Assembly: GCA_944470555.2 (NCBI GenBank)
Contig: OX104134.1
Coordinates: 53,621,890-53,685,889 of the forward strand
Length of the DNA: 64,000 bases
Direction of reading: 5' to 3'
DNA from: Heterobilharzia americana
Taxonomy: Eukaryota; Platyhelminthes; Trematoda; Strigeidida; Schistosomatidae
Shown: positions 24,811 to 38,650 of the stretch, in pieces
Position numbering within the stretch: the stretch's first letter is position 1
How the letters are laid out: each line of letters starts with the position of its first letter
Position numbers and translations under genes: made by a program
Notes under the pieces: model-generated
Databases searched by the model: none
What the model was told of the DNA's origin: nothing
Seen by the model: the letters and a program-made list of their open reading frames with translations, nothing else

Positions 24811-26639
24811 TATATTTCAGTTGCGAAAAGGTGAATGTCAATGGTGGTTGCCAGAATACCAACCAGTCAAGATTTCAACAAATTTTTGTATGTATATATT
24901 TTCAACTAGAGAAATAAGTGGATATCTATTGGAGTAGGTGACTTATAAAGTTCATCGTTTGTCAGTGTTGAAAAACTTAATAAAACAAAACCAAAGTCTG
25001 GTCTAAAAAGGTGAAAGCGTTTACAAGTCATAATCATATAAGTATTTGAAACCGCGGAACTCTCAGTACAGTATGCTTCTAGCTCTGCACATTTTTACTC
25101 GTGTGACATTTTCTAGTTTTAGTAGGTTACAACATGATATATGTCGTATGTATCTATGCATCAACAGTAGACATTTTTATCAGTTAATATGGTAGAGTAT
25201 AATTCTTTACTAGACTATTTATTTGATTCCGTGAAAAGTGAAACATAATTATTCACCGAATAATGATAATTTTTCTCACACTGTCTTACATACTCGTTGT
25301 AAGCTTTTAAGAGGGCTTGAAAATCACCATTACAATATCATATCTACCCATGTAATAAATAAAAACTTATATGTATTTGGCGGTTAGCTTGTCAGAATAA
25401 TCTGTATTTGACTTGTAATGGTATTGTCAATTTTATTTGCTGAAGTAGTGGAACACCGTTTTTTATTTGTTTTCAGTATCAATCCATGCGTTAAAAAGCA
25501 TGTTTTATACCTACCTAACGTTTACTGAATGAGTGAAGTCCCTATAATAAATTAGATGAGTATACATGTTCTATTTTGCTCTCCCAAAGCGTAAAGCAAT
25601 CAGCGTTAATTTTCTCAATATATATTTTTATCCTACAAACATTTTATTAAGAAATTTGCCAGTTTATTGGAAGAAATAGAAGAACAAAGAGAAGAGTGAT
25701 TGTAACACTCATTTGAATAATTTATGCATGAAATATTATTTAGTCACTGAAAGTGAATCATTATCGTCATTTTGCTTTTTTTGTTTGATAGTTGACTTCA
25801 AATACTCATAGATTTCATACGCAGACATAATCAAGTACACATACATACACAAGTGTTCTCCTTTATGTGTTTACTCATTCAATGAATACATTCAGTCCGG
25901 TATTTAGCATGAATAAATCCAATGTGACCTGTATTCACCTCTTAAATCAATTCAAACCACGGGACAAAGGTGTAGAGCAGATCAGGTCATATGTTTGTAT
26001 TCATGTTATGCACTAATTTATTATTTTTCTCTGAAAAACATGTGATTATGGTTTATCTGAAAAAAAGCTACAATTTGTCAGTCATAAATCATCAAAGTCT
26101 ACAAAAAGATTAATGAGGTGTGAAAAACAACACACTGTAGTTAGATGTATTACTGAAAATATTTGTAAACGGAGTCAACTGTGAATATAAAGCAGACAGC
26201 ATATAGCTGTCAGACTATGAGCCAATTTTAAATTATTAAGACAGGTCTCTAGATTTTCTTCACATTTTACCAAATGCTGTGAATTCACTAAAATTATGCA
26301 TACGGCTCATTTGCAATAGTAGAACTGGAAGAAACATGTGAACATGATCTTTTTTGTCTGGATAATAATCTCCCCTAACTTACTCAATATGCCTTAACTC
26401 TTTTCGTATTGTGGCACGAAGTTTCATACAAAGCAAACTTTGTCCTTTGTTAACAGGAAGTTGGTTAACTACTTTACAAAATATGAGTATGTTATAAGAT
26501 ATTATAGCAAGCATGGTGTGTATGTTTGTGTACAGAAATTAGAACGTTTTAGTAAACATCAACCTTTGTCAATCAAAACTAATAGGAAATTTGTGAGTTC
26601 TTACTGTCTTGGATATCGTGACCGATTACTAGATGTTTT

Positions 26640-27092
26640 TCTCATTATTTTTGAGTGAGTCAAATTTGATGACGTGCCGTCCCAAATTAATCTTTGGTGT
26701 TTTAAAGATATGCTATGAATGGGATGGTTAATTCTTTTTTCTCTATGCTTTATCTGCCCAAATATATCTCACGCTTTCGAAAATTGCAGACAAATAAATT
26801 TGTTATCAGGATTGATCATTGGATTTAAAAACTGCTTTTGTTTTTATCGGTTCATCAACTCCGGTGGATTTGTTTGTTTGCAAGCGGTCTTGTTTTTCTC
26901 CGACTATCTAGTATTTATTAGATATACACTGACAACAGTCTCATGGTTGATATCATCATCAACAGTGACAAAACATGCCACAGCGTTTTGTCTGTGCAAT
27001 ATGTTTCCTGTTTTTTGTAGGAATAAATCATGTATATTCAATTTTCCTTGAGTCTTCCTCTTACATCTTCGTAGATTTCCAACTATCTTCAA
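26640..27092 (-). pseudogene. Possible decayed minus-strand coding frame, unrecognised
   Basis: On the minus strand one frame starts with the 62-codon open frame ending at 26904 and continues in phase to about 26640, with three stops in roughly 150 codons. Its translation is charged and hydrophilic (for example GNLRRCKRKTQGK, INHPIHSISLKHQ). The overlapping 110-codon plus-strand frame (26719-27051) is almost wholly hydrophobic, as expected for an antisense shadow. No family was recognised. It may be an old retroelement gag/pol piece or an exon relic, or chance. Confidence 0.2.
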
Positions 27093-28199
27093 AAGTCACT
27101 TTAAAAAATGAACAAATCACTCGATTAGCTCTTTTACAAATAACAAGTTGAATATTCGTTGTGTTCACCATAAGGGCTTATTTCCTAGCAGTACGAGGGT
27201 AATAAACAAACAAATGAATACATTTCGCTGGCCGAACTGTTTCATAATGGTAGCGTACTATCTACATTTGCATTCGAGATGGGATTATTGCTAGGGATTC
27301 TAAATGCCCGTGGTAATAAGACTTGCAGTTTACCCATTCATGGTGTATCGAAACCTTCATGCTCCATTACATGTTCCTAAAATTTAGGCCTTATGGTTGT
27401 ACTTTCTGTGATCTATATGTCTCACTGAAGTATCTTCTGGTGCTGTCTATGCCCATCATTACAGAGTTAGACCAAAAATAACCGAATTCTCGAGGTTTTG
27501 TTCGTGCAGAATGTATACTACTGAGCGATATGAGTAGTTAGGGTCTCCCTTAAAATGATCTACTTATTACAGTTGGTTAACATATTTATCTCCTGTGAAC
27601 CACATCTGCATAAACTCACTGTTGATACATATATGTACTGAAGCTGTCAAGTTTTTAGACCTTGTGAAGTTTCTAGTAAAATTTCCAAATCAGCATGAGT
27701 GGTTTTGAATTAATCATGTTGTTCACAATGTATCTTGTTGGTTCACGACAGATTTCTGTCAGAGATTACACTTTGGGATCTTAACGAAGTGGTCTATAAC
27801 TGATCTCCTGTTAAAGCAACGGCAAAGCAGTTGAAAATCTCAAAATGGAACAACTTGTGAGTTTATCATCCATTTTAGAAACCTTGAAACATACAAACCT
27901 GTTTCTTTCAGCACAAAACATCTCACGTATTCAGTTTTATGAGTGAAGAGAGGTTAACTTAGTGTAACTTGACATGTATTTGAACATAAGCACTCTTGGA
28001 AACGTACCCAAATATATGTGGATAACGAAAGCAGAGGCTTTAAATCAAGATGACTAGTCTTCCCATGTATTTTTACCTTTTGGCGAAAAAGTCAGCAAAG
28101 CAACATAAGAAGTTGATGAGATCAAAGCAAACATCAATTTAGAAAATTTAGCTAATCAAGCAGAAAACTTAATTCTGACCTCATTTGTTGGGAATAAAT

Positions 28200-29780
28200 C
28201 AATAGAAAATTATTCATAGTATCTGCAGAAAGATGAAAACGTGGTTATAATGTCATAATGAAAGTGCTAGAATAGTGGTACTGAATAAAATAGATGATAC
28301 GGATATACTTCCACTTACTCTGTTTGATGAGAAAAACGTTTCCAAAACAGACAATTCGGAAAAACCCTCCTGAAGGTATTCACGAAAGTGAAAGATGAAA
28401 CATCAATCTTCAGTGGACTCTAAGAAAATTATTCGCCCATCAGGTTTTTTGATCCCTTAAATGTCTTGTCTACCCAAAATGCACAAAGAAGGTAGTGTTT
28501 CGCATCCAACGCTAGATATGATTGACTCTTCTTCTTATCATTCAGTCACAATGTGTGTGACTTGTCGATATGCTTTAGTAAATGAAGAAGGAAATTCTGA
28601 AACATTTTGCTTGAGACATTTCACTTTGTTGATCTTATCAAGAATATCACTTTGTCGAGAAACAGAAGGACTTTTCTGGATGTCATTTTCCACTGACAGA
28701 AAAAATATTTGTATTCTGTGTGAATTCATTCAGTCTCAGAACGTAAGCATTGGCATCCCGAATCACCAATTGAAAGGACATCCTGTCAGATTTGGAAATA
28801 AAATGTATTGACATGTGGAGTGGCTGTGAGGTAGTCACTAAGATGCATCTTAGTTGACTGCTTCATAAGAAGCCTGAAAAATACAGTCGTCAAAATCTAC
28901 GAATTTATACGAATAATACATCGATGATTTCTTTATTACTTAAGAAGAGAATAATAATCTCGAGAACTTGCTCAGACTTTCAACAGTGCTCGCTCTTCTA
29001 TCAACTTCACTCTGGGGGAAGAAAACCTCGAAATACTTCTGCTTTGATGACCAGCATTGAAGAAGAGATGCGTTTTAAGGAAACCTTCGAGGAATGAGCG
29101 GGTTGTTGTTTTCAAGGCTGTGTCTCATTGAGCAGGAAAAAGTTCACTATCCGCAAGAATAGGGCAAATGAACACAGAGAATACCACTGATGATGAGTTC
29201 ATGAACCTGTGAAAAAGCCTGATGAAAACTAAAAGCCCTCTGAAATCTTCAGAAGAGAATTCGAAGCCAAGAGACAACATACTCTAAAAAATATTTTGCT
29301 TTTGAACCTCAAATTTAGGGGACATAATGCTCTAGGCATCCTTAAGATGCAACTGTCATGACACATTAAGTTATCACTTTTTGCTGTGGATTCCAAAATC
29401 ATATTCTGCTGTCAGAAACTATATTATTAATAAATAAAGTATAATCTGAATCATTAGATCTTATCGGTGTATGCAGATCAGTTTACTTGATCCTGTGAAG
29501 CCAAGTAAATCAGTCGTGCCGTGCATCTACTTACCAAACACTTTCATTGACACCATCCAGCCTGACTGGCAAAAAGAGGACATAAATACATCTCTAAACC
29601 TACAACAGAACGCTTGCTTCGGCCTGATAGGTTCTGAAAGACTTTTTTATCAATAACGAACATGTCACTTGGAAGCAGTAAGGTTGTGACATTTGGAAAT
29701 AGCTACAACGTTAGCAACCCAATAGTTCAAACCGTTGTTGTTCTTTCAAAAGCGATACTTACAACCACTCTCTTTGCTAC
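28200..29780 (+). pseudogene. Penelope-like element, RT plus GIY-YIG region, decayed
   Basis: Fragments in three frames follow the PLE order. An N-terminal part (ARIVVLNKIDDTDILPLTLF) is followed by the LPKMHKEG block (frame 28461-28811) that PLE and group-II-like RTs have as LPK-x-HK. The catalytic YIDDF lies at 28917-28931, then FNSARSSINFTLGEE from 28979. Next comes LLLNLKFRG near 29300, the linker before the endonuclease, then a degenerate GIY-YIG tail around 29470-29780. The last part aligns with the inverted copy at 38.3-38.6 kb, and the linker with the 31.2-32.0-kb copy, so three copies of one family support each other. Stops and frameshifts are frequent, so it is dead. Length is close to the conserved core of a full PLE. 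Confidence 0.7.
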
Positions 29781-31249
29781 GGCCATCGTAGAAGATTGAT
29801 CACCTTGGATTATTCCATTATGATATAATCATATTTTACTATGTATTCGTTTGTTTACTTCCCTATTTTAAATGCCTTAACATATTACATTTCTTTTCTT
29901 GTGTCATACAATGCATTTCTACCTCTGGATGGTAATTATGCAGAAGTGTTTACTGCTTTCTACCTACCATATGATAACGAATGCACTGGTAAGAGGATGA
30001 TTTCGTCAAAAACATTCTTTATCCATAACAATCTTCTCTCCTTAGTCGTTTCTTTTGTCATTTACTCGAGTCAACCACAACGTTAAAGAGTAAAGTCAGG
30101 ATCTAGAACAGGTCGCTTAGTGCAAATCTATTTAATCAGGGGAGAGGCAGTTTCGCAGTACATCTAATTAAATGTGTGAACTAGATAATGAAAATGTGTT
30201 TATTCTTAACAAACTGGCTAAGTTCGTTTTATAGCCCACTCCGTTATTGGTGTACCGAAGTGAACTGTTCAGGTTCTAGTGACATAAAGCATGTTTGTGT
30301 GAATGTCTAAATCATCTTAAGAATAAGACTACAAATTGAATTGCAAACAAATAATTGCACTTACATCTGATATTTTTACAGATATTTCAAATGAAATGAA
30401 CAAACATCATTGAATAATGTTCAGGTCATACAGACGTTGTTTTTAAAGATTACTGATAGGCTAAAAAAATTCAGACTGATTTATGTATTTGAAAACTGTT
30501 TTGTATCTTTATGATTGAGTATAACATTCAGACAAGCATCATTAACTGTGCTTCAGTAAAAACAAAGTTATCGTCTATGTAGCGCTTTATTACAACATTC
30601 CTTTTTTGCTTATCTTGCAATGTGAAACGCACCAAGAAAGTTTGGACAACACACGTTCACTTATTTAGTTATGATACCGGTGTGACAATAATTGTCTAAT
30701 TGGATTTCAAAAGTAGCACACAATAATTCAACAGTGGGTTAAAATATAAAGTAATTTATTGCCTACATTATCACGTATTTCTCATCCGTTTTCACTTGAG
30801 AAGCAAACGTTTTTCCTCAGATGAACACTTTATGGATAATAACTCTGTACTGAAAAGTTGAAGGGTTGCTTAATAAGTTGTTCGCATCTAATTCAAAAGT
30901 TTTGAAAAGAGAATTTGAAGTTCAATAGGTTATTTTGAGTGTACTGTCTTATTTCAACAACTGTAATAAAACAATCCCATTCGAACATAGAATAAAACAT
31001 TCATGAATATATTGTAAAAAGGATAGGAAAATTAAAAGTGATTTCTGGTCAAAGGTCAATATACATTACATCACAAAAGAAAGTAACGTAACAGAGAAGT
31101 GAACGAAATGATAAAGAAATAAAAAAAGTTGTGTTATATAAGAGTTAGTCACAGTGATCGGCACACTAAGATATCCATGGAAGATTTTGTGCACACTTCT
31201 GCTGAGCCCATAATGATGGTGTGCATTTCTGAATAGCTAATCCTTCAGG
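29781..31249. other. AT-rich stretch between two PLE copies
   Basis: No recognised gene. The 81-codon frame at 29841-30086 encodes a hydrophobic peptide without a recognisable motif and is probably chance. Confidence 0.4.
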
Positions 31250-31990
31250 TATGCCCAAATGTCGAAGCCTTACTCCTTTTCAGTGGCTTGGTCGCAGTTT
31301 GCTCAGAATTTCGAAGCACTTATAGGAAGGAGCCGAATTTCCTGAGTTTACTAAGTGTTTTGTTACAGAGCTGAGGATACATTTCAGCTCTCCTCTTGTC
31401 AGTCAAGTTGGATAGTGTTCGCGAGCAAACTGAATAAGCTGGCGCATGGTACGGCTGATGTACTGGGCTCCATAGTGATTCAGCCTATTCTTTGCATACT
31501 GACAAGTGAGTTTCTGACAGAAGAATATGATTACAAGATTGGCAGCAAAAAATGCTCTGTCTGTGAATCTTGATAGCCTCTTTCCAAGTATATCTGCTGC
31601 ATTATCTTTCTTGAATTCGAGGTTCAACAGTAAATCTTTTTGAGAGCAGCATTCGTGCGTTCTGTGGCTTTTCCGGCCTTAGATTCTTATCTACAAATTT
31701 CAGTGTGCATCTATTTTTTTATCAGGACTTATCGCAAGTCTTCTAGTTCACCGTGAATGGTATCCTCAGTGCAGATTCTTAATATTGTTGAGGACAGGAA
31801 ATTCATAAAATTCTTCTTTCTGCTTAAGGGCAAACAGCTTTGAAAATTAATAAACCAAGTGGCATTTCTGTAAATAGATCTCTTGACTGAGTCGTAATCT
31901 TTTCTTTGAAGTTAGAAGTCAAGTAAATGGAATGAACTTCAGTTTGAATAAAATGCTTCTAGCAACGTATACTAAGTGGAGTTGTCTGAA
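31250..31990 (-). pseudogene. Penelope-like element 3' half (linker and GIY-YIG), minus strand
   Basis: The minus-strand frame 31403-31627 encodes LLLNLEFKKDNAADIL ahead of and into its start, matching LLLNLKFRGHNALGIL of the 28-kb copy. It then gives KLTCQYAKNRLNHYGAQYISRT as separate blocks, where YGAQYISRT is a degenerate form of the GIY-YIG box CGARYIGRT, followed by REHYPTWL. In-phase remnants of the RT C-terminus, including CTEDTIHGELED after frameshift, lie upstream to about 31990. The orientation is opposite to the 28-kb copy. Several stops and the loss of the second glycine (G to S) mark it as inactive. Confidence 0.65.
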
Positions 31991-34900
31991 GTACCAAAGA
32001 AGGGAAAACAAATACAATTCCCGCATAACTCAGGACTATGAATCTCGGAAAACAGCTGAATAAGTTTTGATTATGGAGTACTTTCAAATTTTTCACGGTG
32101 AAAATATGAGCTTGCTCTGTTCAAAAAAGTTTGGAAGATATTTTATTCCATAGATCCATGCATATATGTTATGCCAAATCCCACTGAGTTAGTTACGACA
32201 AATGAAAGACTAGTAGACATTATAGGAAACATATTTCGAACACATGTATTATTAGGAATGCCAAGAGAACTGTACAATCCCTATAGTGTACATTTGTCAA
32301 ACCTATGTACACGTTTTTCAGGGCATAGTTTTGTTTACTTTGATTAGATAGATATTCGAATACTGTCGTGAATTTTTCTATCTCGTGAGGGAAATTTAGG
32401 TGAGGCAGTTGCACTGTTTGTTTTATCTGTTCCATCGAATCCAAGCTTTCTTATCCTCAACAAATATAAAAGATAATTTATAAAATACCAACTTCTGCGG
32501 TTCAGCTTATGTACGTTATGCCGTTCAGTAAAAGAAATATAATGCCATTACTACAGATAATGTCTTTAATATGTGCCTACACCCACTTCATACACGTTAC
32601 AGTAAAAATGATTCTTTCATTACGATGAAAGTTTTAAATCTTTTTTGTCCGTAAAAGTTAAAAAATATGACGAAATAGGTAAAAATCTTTACTTATAAGT
32701 AATTACTAGGTACATCCTGTTTTATATTAGGTCACATATGTGGTCTAGATTACGTCTTTGTCGAATTACTTAAAAAAAATTTGATTGATGAACGCTAATG
32801 AATAAAAGTATCATTTTCTATAAAGTTCATAAGGAATGACTGACAGGCAAAATCGTTAGCTGAAATGGCAAACAGTAGTGCATGAAACTAAAAGGATGGT
32901 TGACAGTACTAAATCTAAACAACAGTGCGCTGTAATTAATTAGTAACAACTGATTCTTTTTATGAATTTGAATAGTGTAATTACACCACCTAAACTTACG
33001 ATAGGTATCTAAAATGCAACAAAACTGATCATTCCCAAATATTTGCAAATTACTTTATGAAGTAAGCTCATTAGGAGAATATAGATTGCATTTTTTCTTG
33101 TTGAGCTTTAAAAGATATACCTTTCCGGAGATCCTGTGTTTTATTGTTATGATTTTGACCTTTGTTGATCAATTTATAAATTATGAAGAAATTGCATCAT
33201 CCATACAGACATTTTTTAACTGAAAGAGCAAACTGACCATCTGATGTTTAGATAATTTTAACACAGAAAAATCTAAACAAGTGACTCAGTTGTATATTTT
33301 GGGTTCTTTGTCTTCAATTATCTCAATAACTTTAAACCATATTGAGTTGGTCAGTATCGACAAGTCATTTTCTCCATCCAGCGGTTATGTAGCGCATTAT
33401 TTGATGCTATTCACTTTTTATCCTTTATCTTTCAGACTTACTTTTACTGTATGAATTAATCACATTCAAATCTCTAGGTTTCTACAAGATTTTTAACAGC
33501 CCTGTACAGTATACAAAGTTGCTTTCTGACTTATCATAGTTTCTGAATCGGCTTACCGTCTAATTTCTTCAGCCTTTGTTAGATGAGAATCTGATCACTC
33601 GAAAAAATTATAAATAGTGGAACTGTTTTAAGATCCTTACAAATTCATCCATTTCTACTGGTTTTCTGTTGTTATTTACTAAATTTATATTTGATTCAAA
33701 TAACTAAATTCATCTAAACTTGATGAAAGTTAACATTTAAATTTGTAATACACATGCTTATAATTCTCCTGTAATTTTCAAGTTAGTAAAGAGGGAAGAT
33801 TGAAATGAAACATATCAACATACTTTTCAAAGATTAAAAATCACCACTCATACCAGAATAAGGATTAAATCAAAGATGAGTGTGCAATAGTCACATCAAA
33901 TAAAGCTGTTCATCTCTTCGTTGGTGTTTTTGATCGGCAACAAACGAATACCGGGTTTTTTTCTGTTTTATAACTTTCTTCGGTTCTGCGATGGAAGCCA
34001 AAGAATAGATCTGAGCCTTTTTATTGACTACTTTCAGAAATCACTAGTTTGATAATTTATCATCTGCTAGCTTAGAAGGGGAACAAATAAATAATAGTCT
34101 GCTTCTGTAGGTATAGCCAGCTAAGTGCTTTTGTGATATGGTCTGCTTCGTGTTAGGAACTCAGAAATTTCTGAGAAAAGCTGGAATGAACTGTAAACAA
34201 ATAAAAGAGGTCGAAATTTGCAACACATAAGCTTATGTACAAGGGTGTTTTAAAATCAAAAGTGCTCTTGACAACTTCAATAAACAGCTCTTCTCTTCTT
34301 GTTTATTTTATCAGTTTTATCCTAATTCAGTCACTTTCTATTTTAGCTTAGTTCATGGTGTGATTTTCGCAAATTGTGTTTGACACATTCCATTAGTTTG
34401 TTTCTACGAAAGATCTTTTGATAGTTATAGCACATTGAGCTATCCACCGAACTATAGTTTGTTGAGAAACCATCTAAGAAAGCGGATTATTGGGATGCTT
34501 GTGATTTATGGTTCATATAAAGTGTGAACATCTGTCAGAAGCCTACATTTTTACTGACTTAATCAATATCCACTTCATAAGTCATCAAGCATAAAGTAGA
34601 AAGGAAACGCTACCGATTCGAAAGAGTTGATATAAGTCGCAAATAAATTTTGTTTGTCGAGTCCCAAAGTAGTATAAGCAGCTGTTTATCAGCACCCTGA
34701 TTTTTCGATTAAACAATAATGAGATGTAGTTTGTATGCAATGATTGATTTGTTATCAAAATATAACTGAACAGTCTAATCACGCATTTGCTTGCTATGCA
34801 CATTGATATGCATTATAACGAAGGATAAATGGGTTGAAAAGAATAGTCGACAAAATATACGGTCGAATTATTAGTTTAGACCAGAAGAGAAAGACTATAT

Positions 34901-37900
34901 TAATTATCCTACTGTGATGAACATGGTGGCCTACTTGAACCTTGGGCTACTAAAAAGTTCCACTGAACATATATATGAAATTTTTTCCTTTCAATTTGTT
35001 TTAGTCATTTAAATATGTCCTCTAAACGCATCATGTACTCCAGCACATTTTCAAAATGTTTTCAGCTCTCTGTTTCTCGATTTAATAAAAAAGAGAAACA
35101 ATGTCATATTATCTGACAGTGAACTTGTCAATGCACAAAAGTTTATCATATTTTCATCCCTCAGATACTTAGCTTGAGTTGCAGATTCTTGTACTGACAG
35201 AATGAACCGACACCATAATCCTCTAGTCATGTTTCCGTTGATTCTTCATTATGAACCAGACGCTAATCCAAAATCAGCTGTCTGTTTCACATTATTGCTT
35301 TGAATACTGTCATTATTAACATCATTCAGATACAATAACCATTTCGTCTGAAAATAATGTTTTGGAGTGACTTTGTTGAAAAATTACATGCTTGGAATTC
35401 CATACCGTATCAAACACATAATTGGGAATAAAGGAATTACTGTTATTATATTAAAGCTCAATTACCATTGCACATTTACTGTAGCAACAAATCATTTTTG
35501 AACACATAGAAGAGGTCTAAACTACCTTACAACTAGATCACTGACATAACTAGGTATACACCTATTAGTTCCTGTAAATATTTTGGAAAGATGCATACAA
35601 ACCAACTTTGTGACTCACTTCATCGATCTGTTTAGCCTGGGTCAGTAGGATCATCTGATTTGATTGGTTACTAAAGCCAATTGCGAATGTTCTTTGTGAC
35701 TCTTACTTCCATAGATCAATAAGCTCTCCCTATGTGTTTATAATCTCTTTCGGTATTTAAGCTATATTATGAAGAACGAGCAATATATCTTCCTATTTTC
35801 AGTCTGAATTAACAGCTCGACCCTGTGTAATGTCCATAACTTTTCTCAACTCATTTATTTTTCTTACTAATTAATAAAAATATTCATGATAAGTCCAGGT
35901 GTGATTGAATTGTTCTAAATGTATTCTCTAATACACCACATTAAAAAATAAACAGAAAGACAGCTGGTGGTTAATGCTTTCCACGCAAAATGCGGACTGG
36001 ATATTTATCTTCACCCTTGATCACTGGTAATGTCATTCGCATTCCAATGATCAATTATCAATCTTATTCTAAAAAATTGTGCTAATAACATTTTTTTTAT
36101 CAGTTCATTATAATCAGTATCCGAAAAGACAGCTTTTCCATACTGAACTTGGAGATGATTCGTCCAGTAAAATGACCATATCAATAGTTAGGTATTCAGT
36201 GACTTTGCCCTTATTTAAGAACGATTAATCATGCTTTCCTAGATTTGTCTCCTGTACATTATAGTAATTTGGGAGCAGTACTACAGTAGTTAGTAACCAC
36301 TGTCATGTGTCAGTGTCGTGAGTGTATAACGAGTCTTAATTCGTAGCCTATCAGTTAGGGATAATCCTCAATCGTGTATCTTTTTGTCATATCATAAACT
36401 TTTCAGATGAACTACATCTTCTCATTGTTTCTAAAATTTTCTAAATGATATTCCTTGTTTTAGGCTTGATTTTCTGCGTTTGCTTCTGAGAATAACTAGG
36501 AGAAATATCAATAGCTTGTTTTAAACGATGGTTGGTTATTTAAAATCGGATTTCGCTACAGCAGATATTTAGATTCGAAGTTGTCAACCTTAAATGTAGC
36601 CGGAAAAATAAAAGGTGATCCTGCCTTCTGCCACCGATTAAATTTAAAAAGTTTCGTTTTATCATTTGAAGCGTTTGAAGGTTAGCTCCATTATGGCTTT
36701 CAATATCTTTCAGTAACCACTTAACCTTACCATATATAGGTCACCATCAATTAGCAGCATAAAATAATGTACTGATCATTAAAAGCCAATGAATCATTCA
36801 TTCCCTCTTGAAAAAAAGTGAATTGGTTGAAAGTAGGTATGTTAGCTTATCCACAATGATGATGTGCTTATTCAGAGAATTCGTAAAAATTATTTTCATC
36901 TGAAAGTGTTTTCTCAACGTAAATTAATCAGTCAATCAAATAATTGTCTTGACTGTTTAAAGCTTGTCTAGACAACGTCATCAAAAACACGTTTCCACTT
37001 CACATTAAACCAAAAAAACCATAAAAAGATTTTATTATTTGACATCGTTTTTTACACTTATATACAATCACCAACAAAAGAAATCCAAAGCCTCCATAGC
37101 ATAAGGCTGTTTACATTTAAAAAAAGCTAGAAACCGAACAATAAATTTGTCTATCGCTTTGTAAACCTCAATCAGTTACGCTTTAAGTGGTATAATATCG
37201 CTCACTGAGGTATGGCAGTTCGAATACGCTGTCAAGAAGACATTGAAATGCTGAGATGGAAGCATTATGATCTCGGCCTTAGCTCTCTAACTCTTGGCAT
37301 ATATTTACGAATAAAATTCTTCATCTGGAGCCGATAATATACTAAATGTAGCAAAATTTACCACGTAAATGGTTTTGTTTAACGTTGTCAAAGATTCATA
37401 CAAAACACGAAGTTTTCCTTTTGTCAAAATCTTGCAGATGTTTTGAGTGCTAGCTTCATTTATGGTAACTCGTCTCCTTAGTCTTGTGGTTCACAAAAGT
37501 TGGACGTCATCTGCTATCTTGACAGGATCAACCAACTTGTTTACATCAACAAGCTTTAATGGCTGGTCAACTGTGGCCTGAAATCATACCAAACCAAAAA
37601 GATTCATTGGATAGTGGTCAAAGTAAAACAGTTACTGTAATGGTGTTAATCCTACTGGCAGTTTATGAGGTGTATGACAGCAAAAAGAGTTGAAAGATGA
37701 TGATCCCAAGCATTTTTAACGGTTCAGATAGAAGGTTTACCTTCACAACTGGTTCATACTACTAACTCTTCTAAGAATAGGGGGTCAAGTTGCAAACTGC
37801 ATTAACCACCTTAATTACATGCATAGCCAGGTAATTACTAGTTCATGCAATCGAAAAGCATAATAAGAGTATCATTTTCTACTCATTGGTTCACTTTTGC

Positions 37901-38319
37901 TGCTACTTGGTTATAAATAAGGCTAATAAAGTTGGAGTGGATACGAAGGCTCTAGGTTTTGAGGAAGCTTGCCTTTCATTAAGCTACCTTGGTGTCAACC
38001 AAATGAGGAGCGTCAGGGTTAGACGTAGAGTTTTGAGTAAGATAGGTAACTCACCTGATTAGTTTGTACGTCTTCAGTAACTGAAGTAACCTAGTATGTG
38101 TAACACTTAAAAAAGCCATAAATCATATGTTTAACAACAGCTGAAGTGGGGTTGGTTCTGAAAAGCCAGTGGTGCGACTAAACGTCGCCTCAGTTTAAAA
38201 ATCCTTTAGGCTGTTAATATCAGCCGCATAGTTCAAGTTCATATGGTTACAGGATAAAATATTACATCAGAATGGAATTATCTATGGTGATCAATCTTCT
38301 GTGAAGGCCAAGGTAAAGA
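31991..38319. other. AT-rich stretch without recognised gene
   Basis: Only short frames on both strands. The 74-codon minus-strand frame at 32220-32444 lies about 230 bases upstream of the minus-strand PLE and could be its N-terminal part, but no motif supports this. Nothing else could be recognised. Confidence 0.4.
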
Positions 38320-38650
38320 CAGAGATTGTAAATACCACTTTTGAACTTACAACAACGGTCTGAGCTATCGGATTGCTACCTTTTAGCTATGTCCAGATGG
38401 GTGGTTTATTCGCAATTTATACGAAGTTTTTCAAGGCCTGTCAAACCAAACCAAGTGTTCTGTTACAGGTTTGAAGACGCACTTCTGTTCTGTTCTCGTC
38501 AGTCAGGCTGGATGGAATTAATGAGCGCGTTTGGAAAGCTGACGCACGTTTTTGACTGATGTGCCTGGCTGTACATGACCAAGTAAACTAATATGCACAG
38601 GCTAATGTGATCTAATGCTCCGGCTTATCCTTCGTTCACTGACAACTGAG
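38320..38650 (-). pseudogene. Penelope-like element 3' end fragment, minus strand
   Basis: On the minus strand the DNA block cattagatc, then tagtttacttgg and catcagtc, repeats 29450-29510 of the plus-strand PLE. The conceptual product VRQLSKRA, then LTRTEQKC.FKPVTEHL and NPIAQTVVVSSK, aligns with TKHF, LAKRGHKYISKPTTERL and NPIVQTVVVLSK of that copy. The fragment covers the end of the GIY-YIG domain only. Two in-frame stops interrupt the conserved FHPAWL-type block, where both copies carry the same stop in place of W, suggesting they descend from one already defective or unusual source. Confidence 0.6.

Larger units (their letters stand above)
20834..28199. other. AT-rich stretch without recognised gene
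   Basis: The longest non-repeat open frame of the window (22533-22916, 127 codons, plus strand) lies here but shows no domain, no matching splice sites and no codon bias that I can judge. An AT microsatellite is at 24766-24806. A minus-strand frame at 26640-27092 is unusually hydrophilic and nearly open. Nothing else could be named. Confidence 0.4.

Noticed and set aside
26719..27051. 110-codon hydrophobic frame, plus strand
   Set aside because: Best explained as the antisense shadow of a hydrophilic minus-strand frame.
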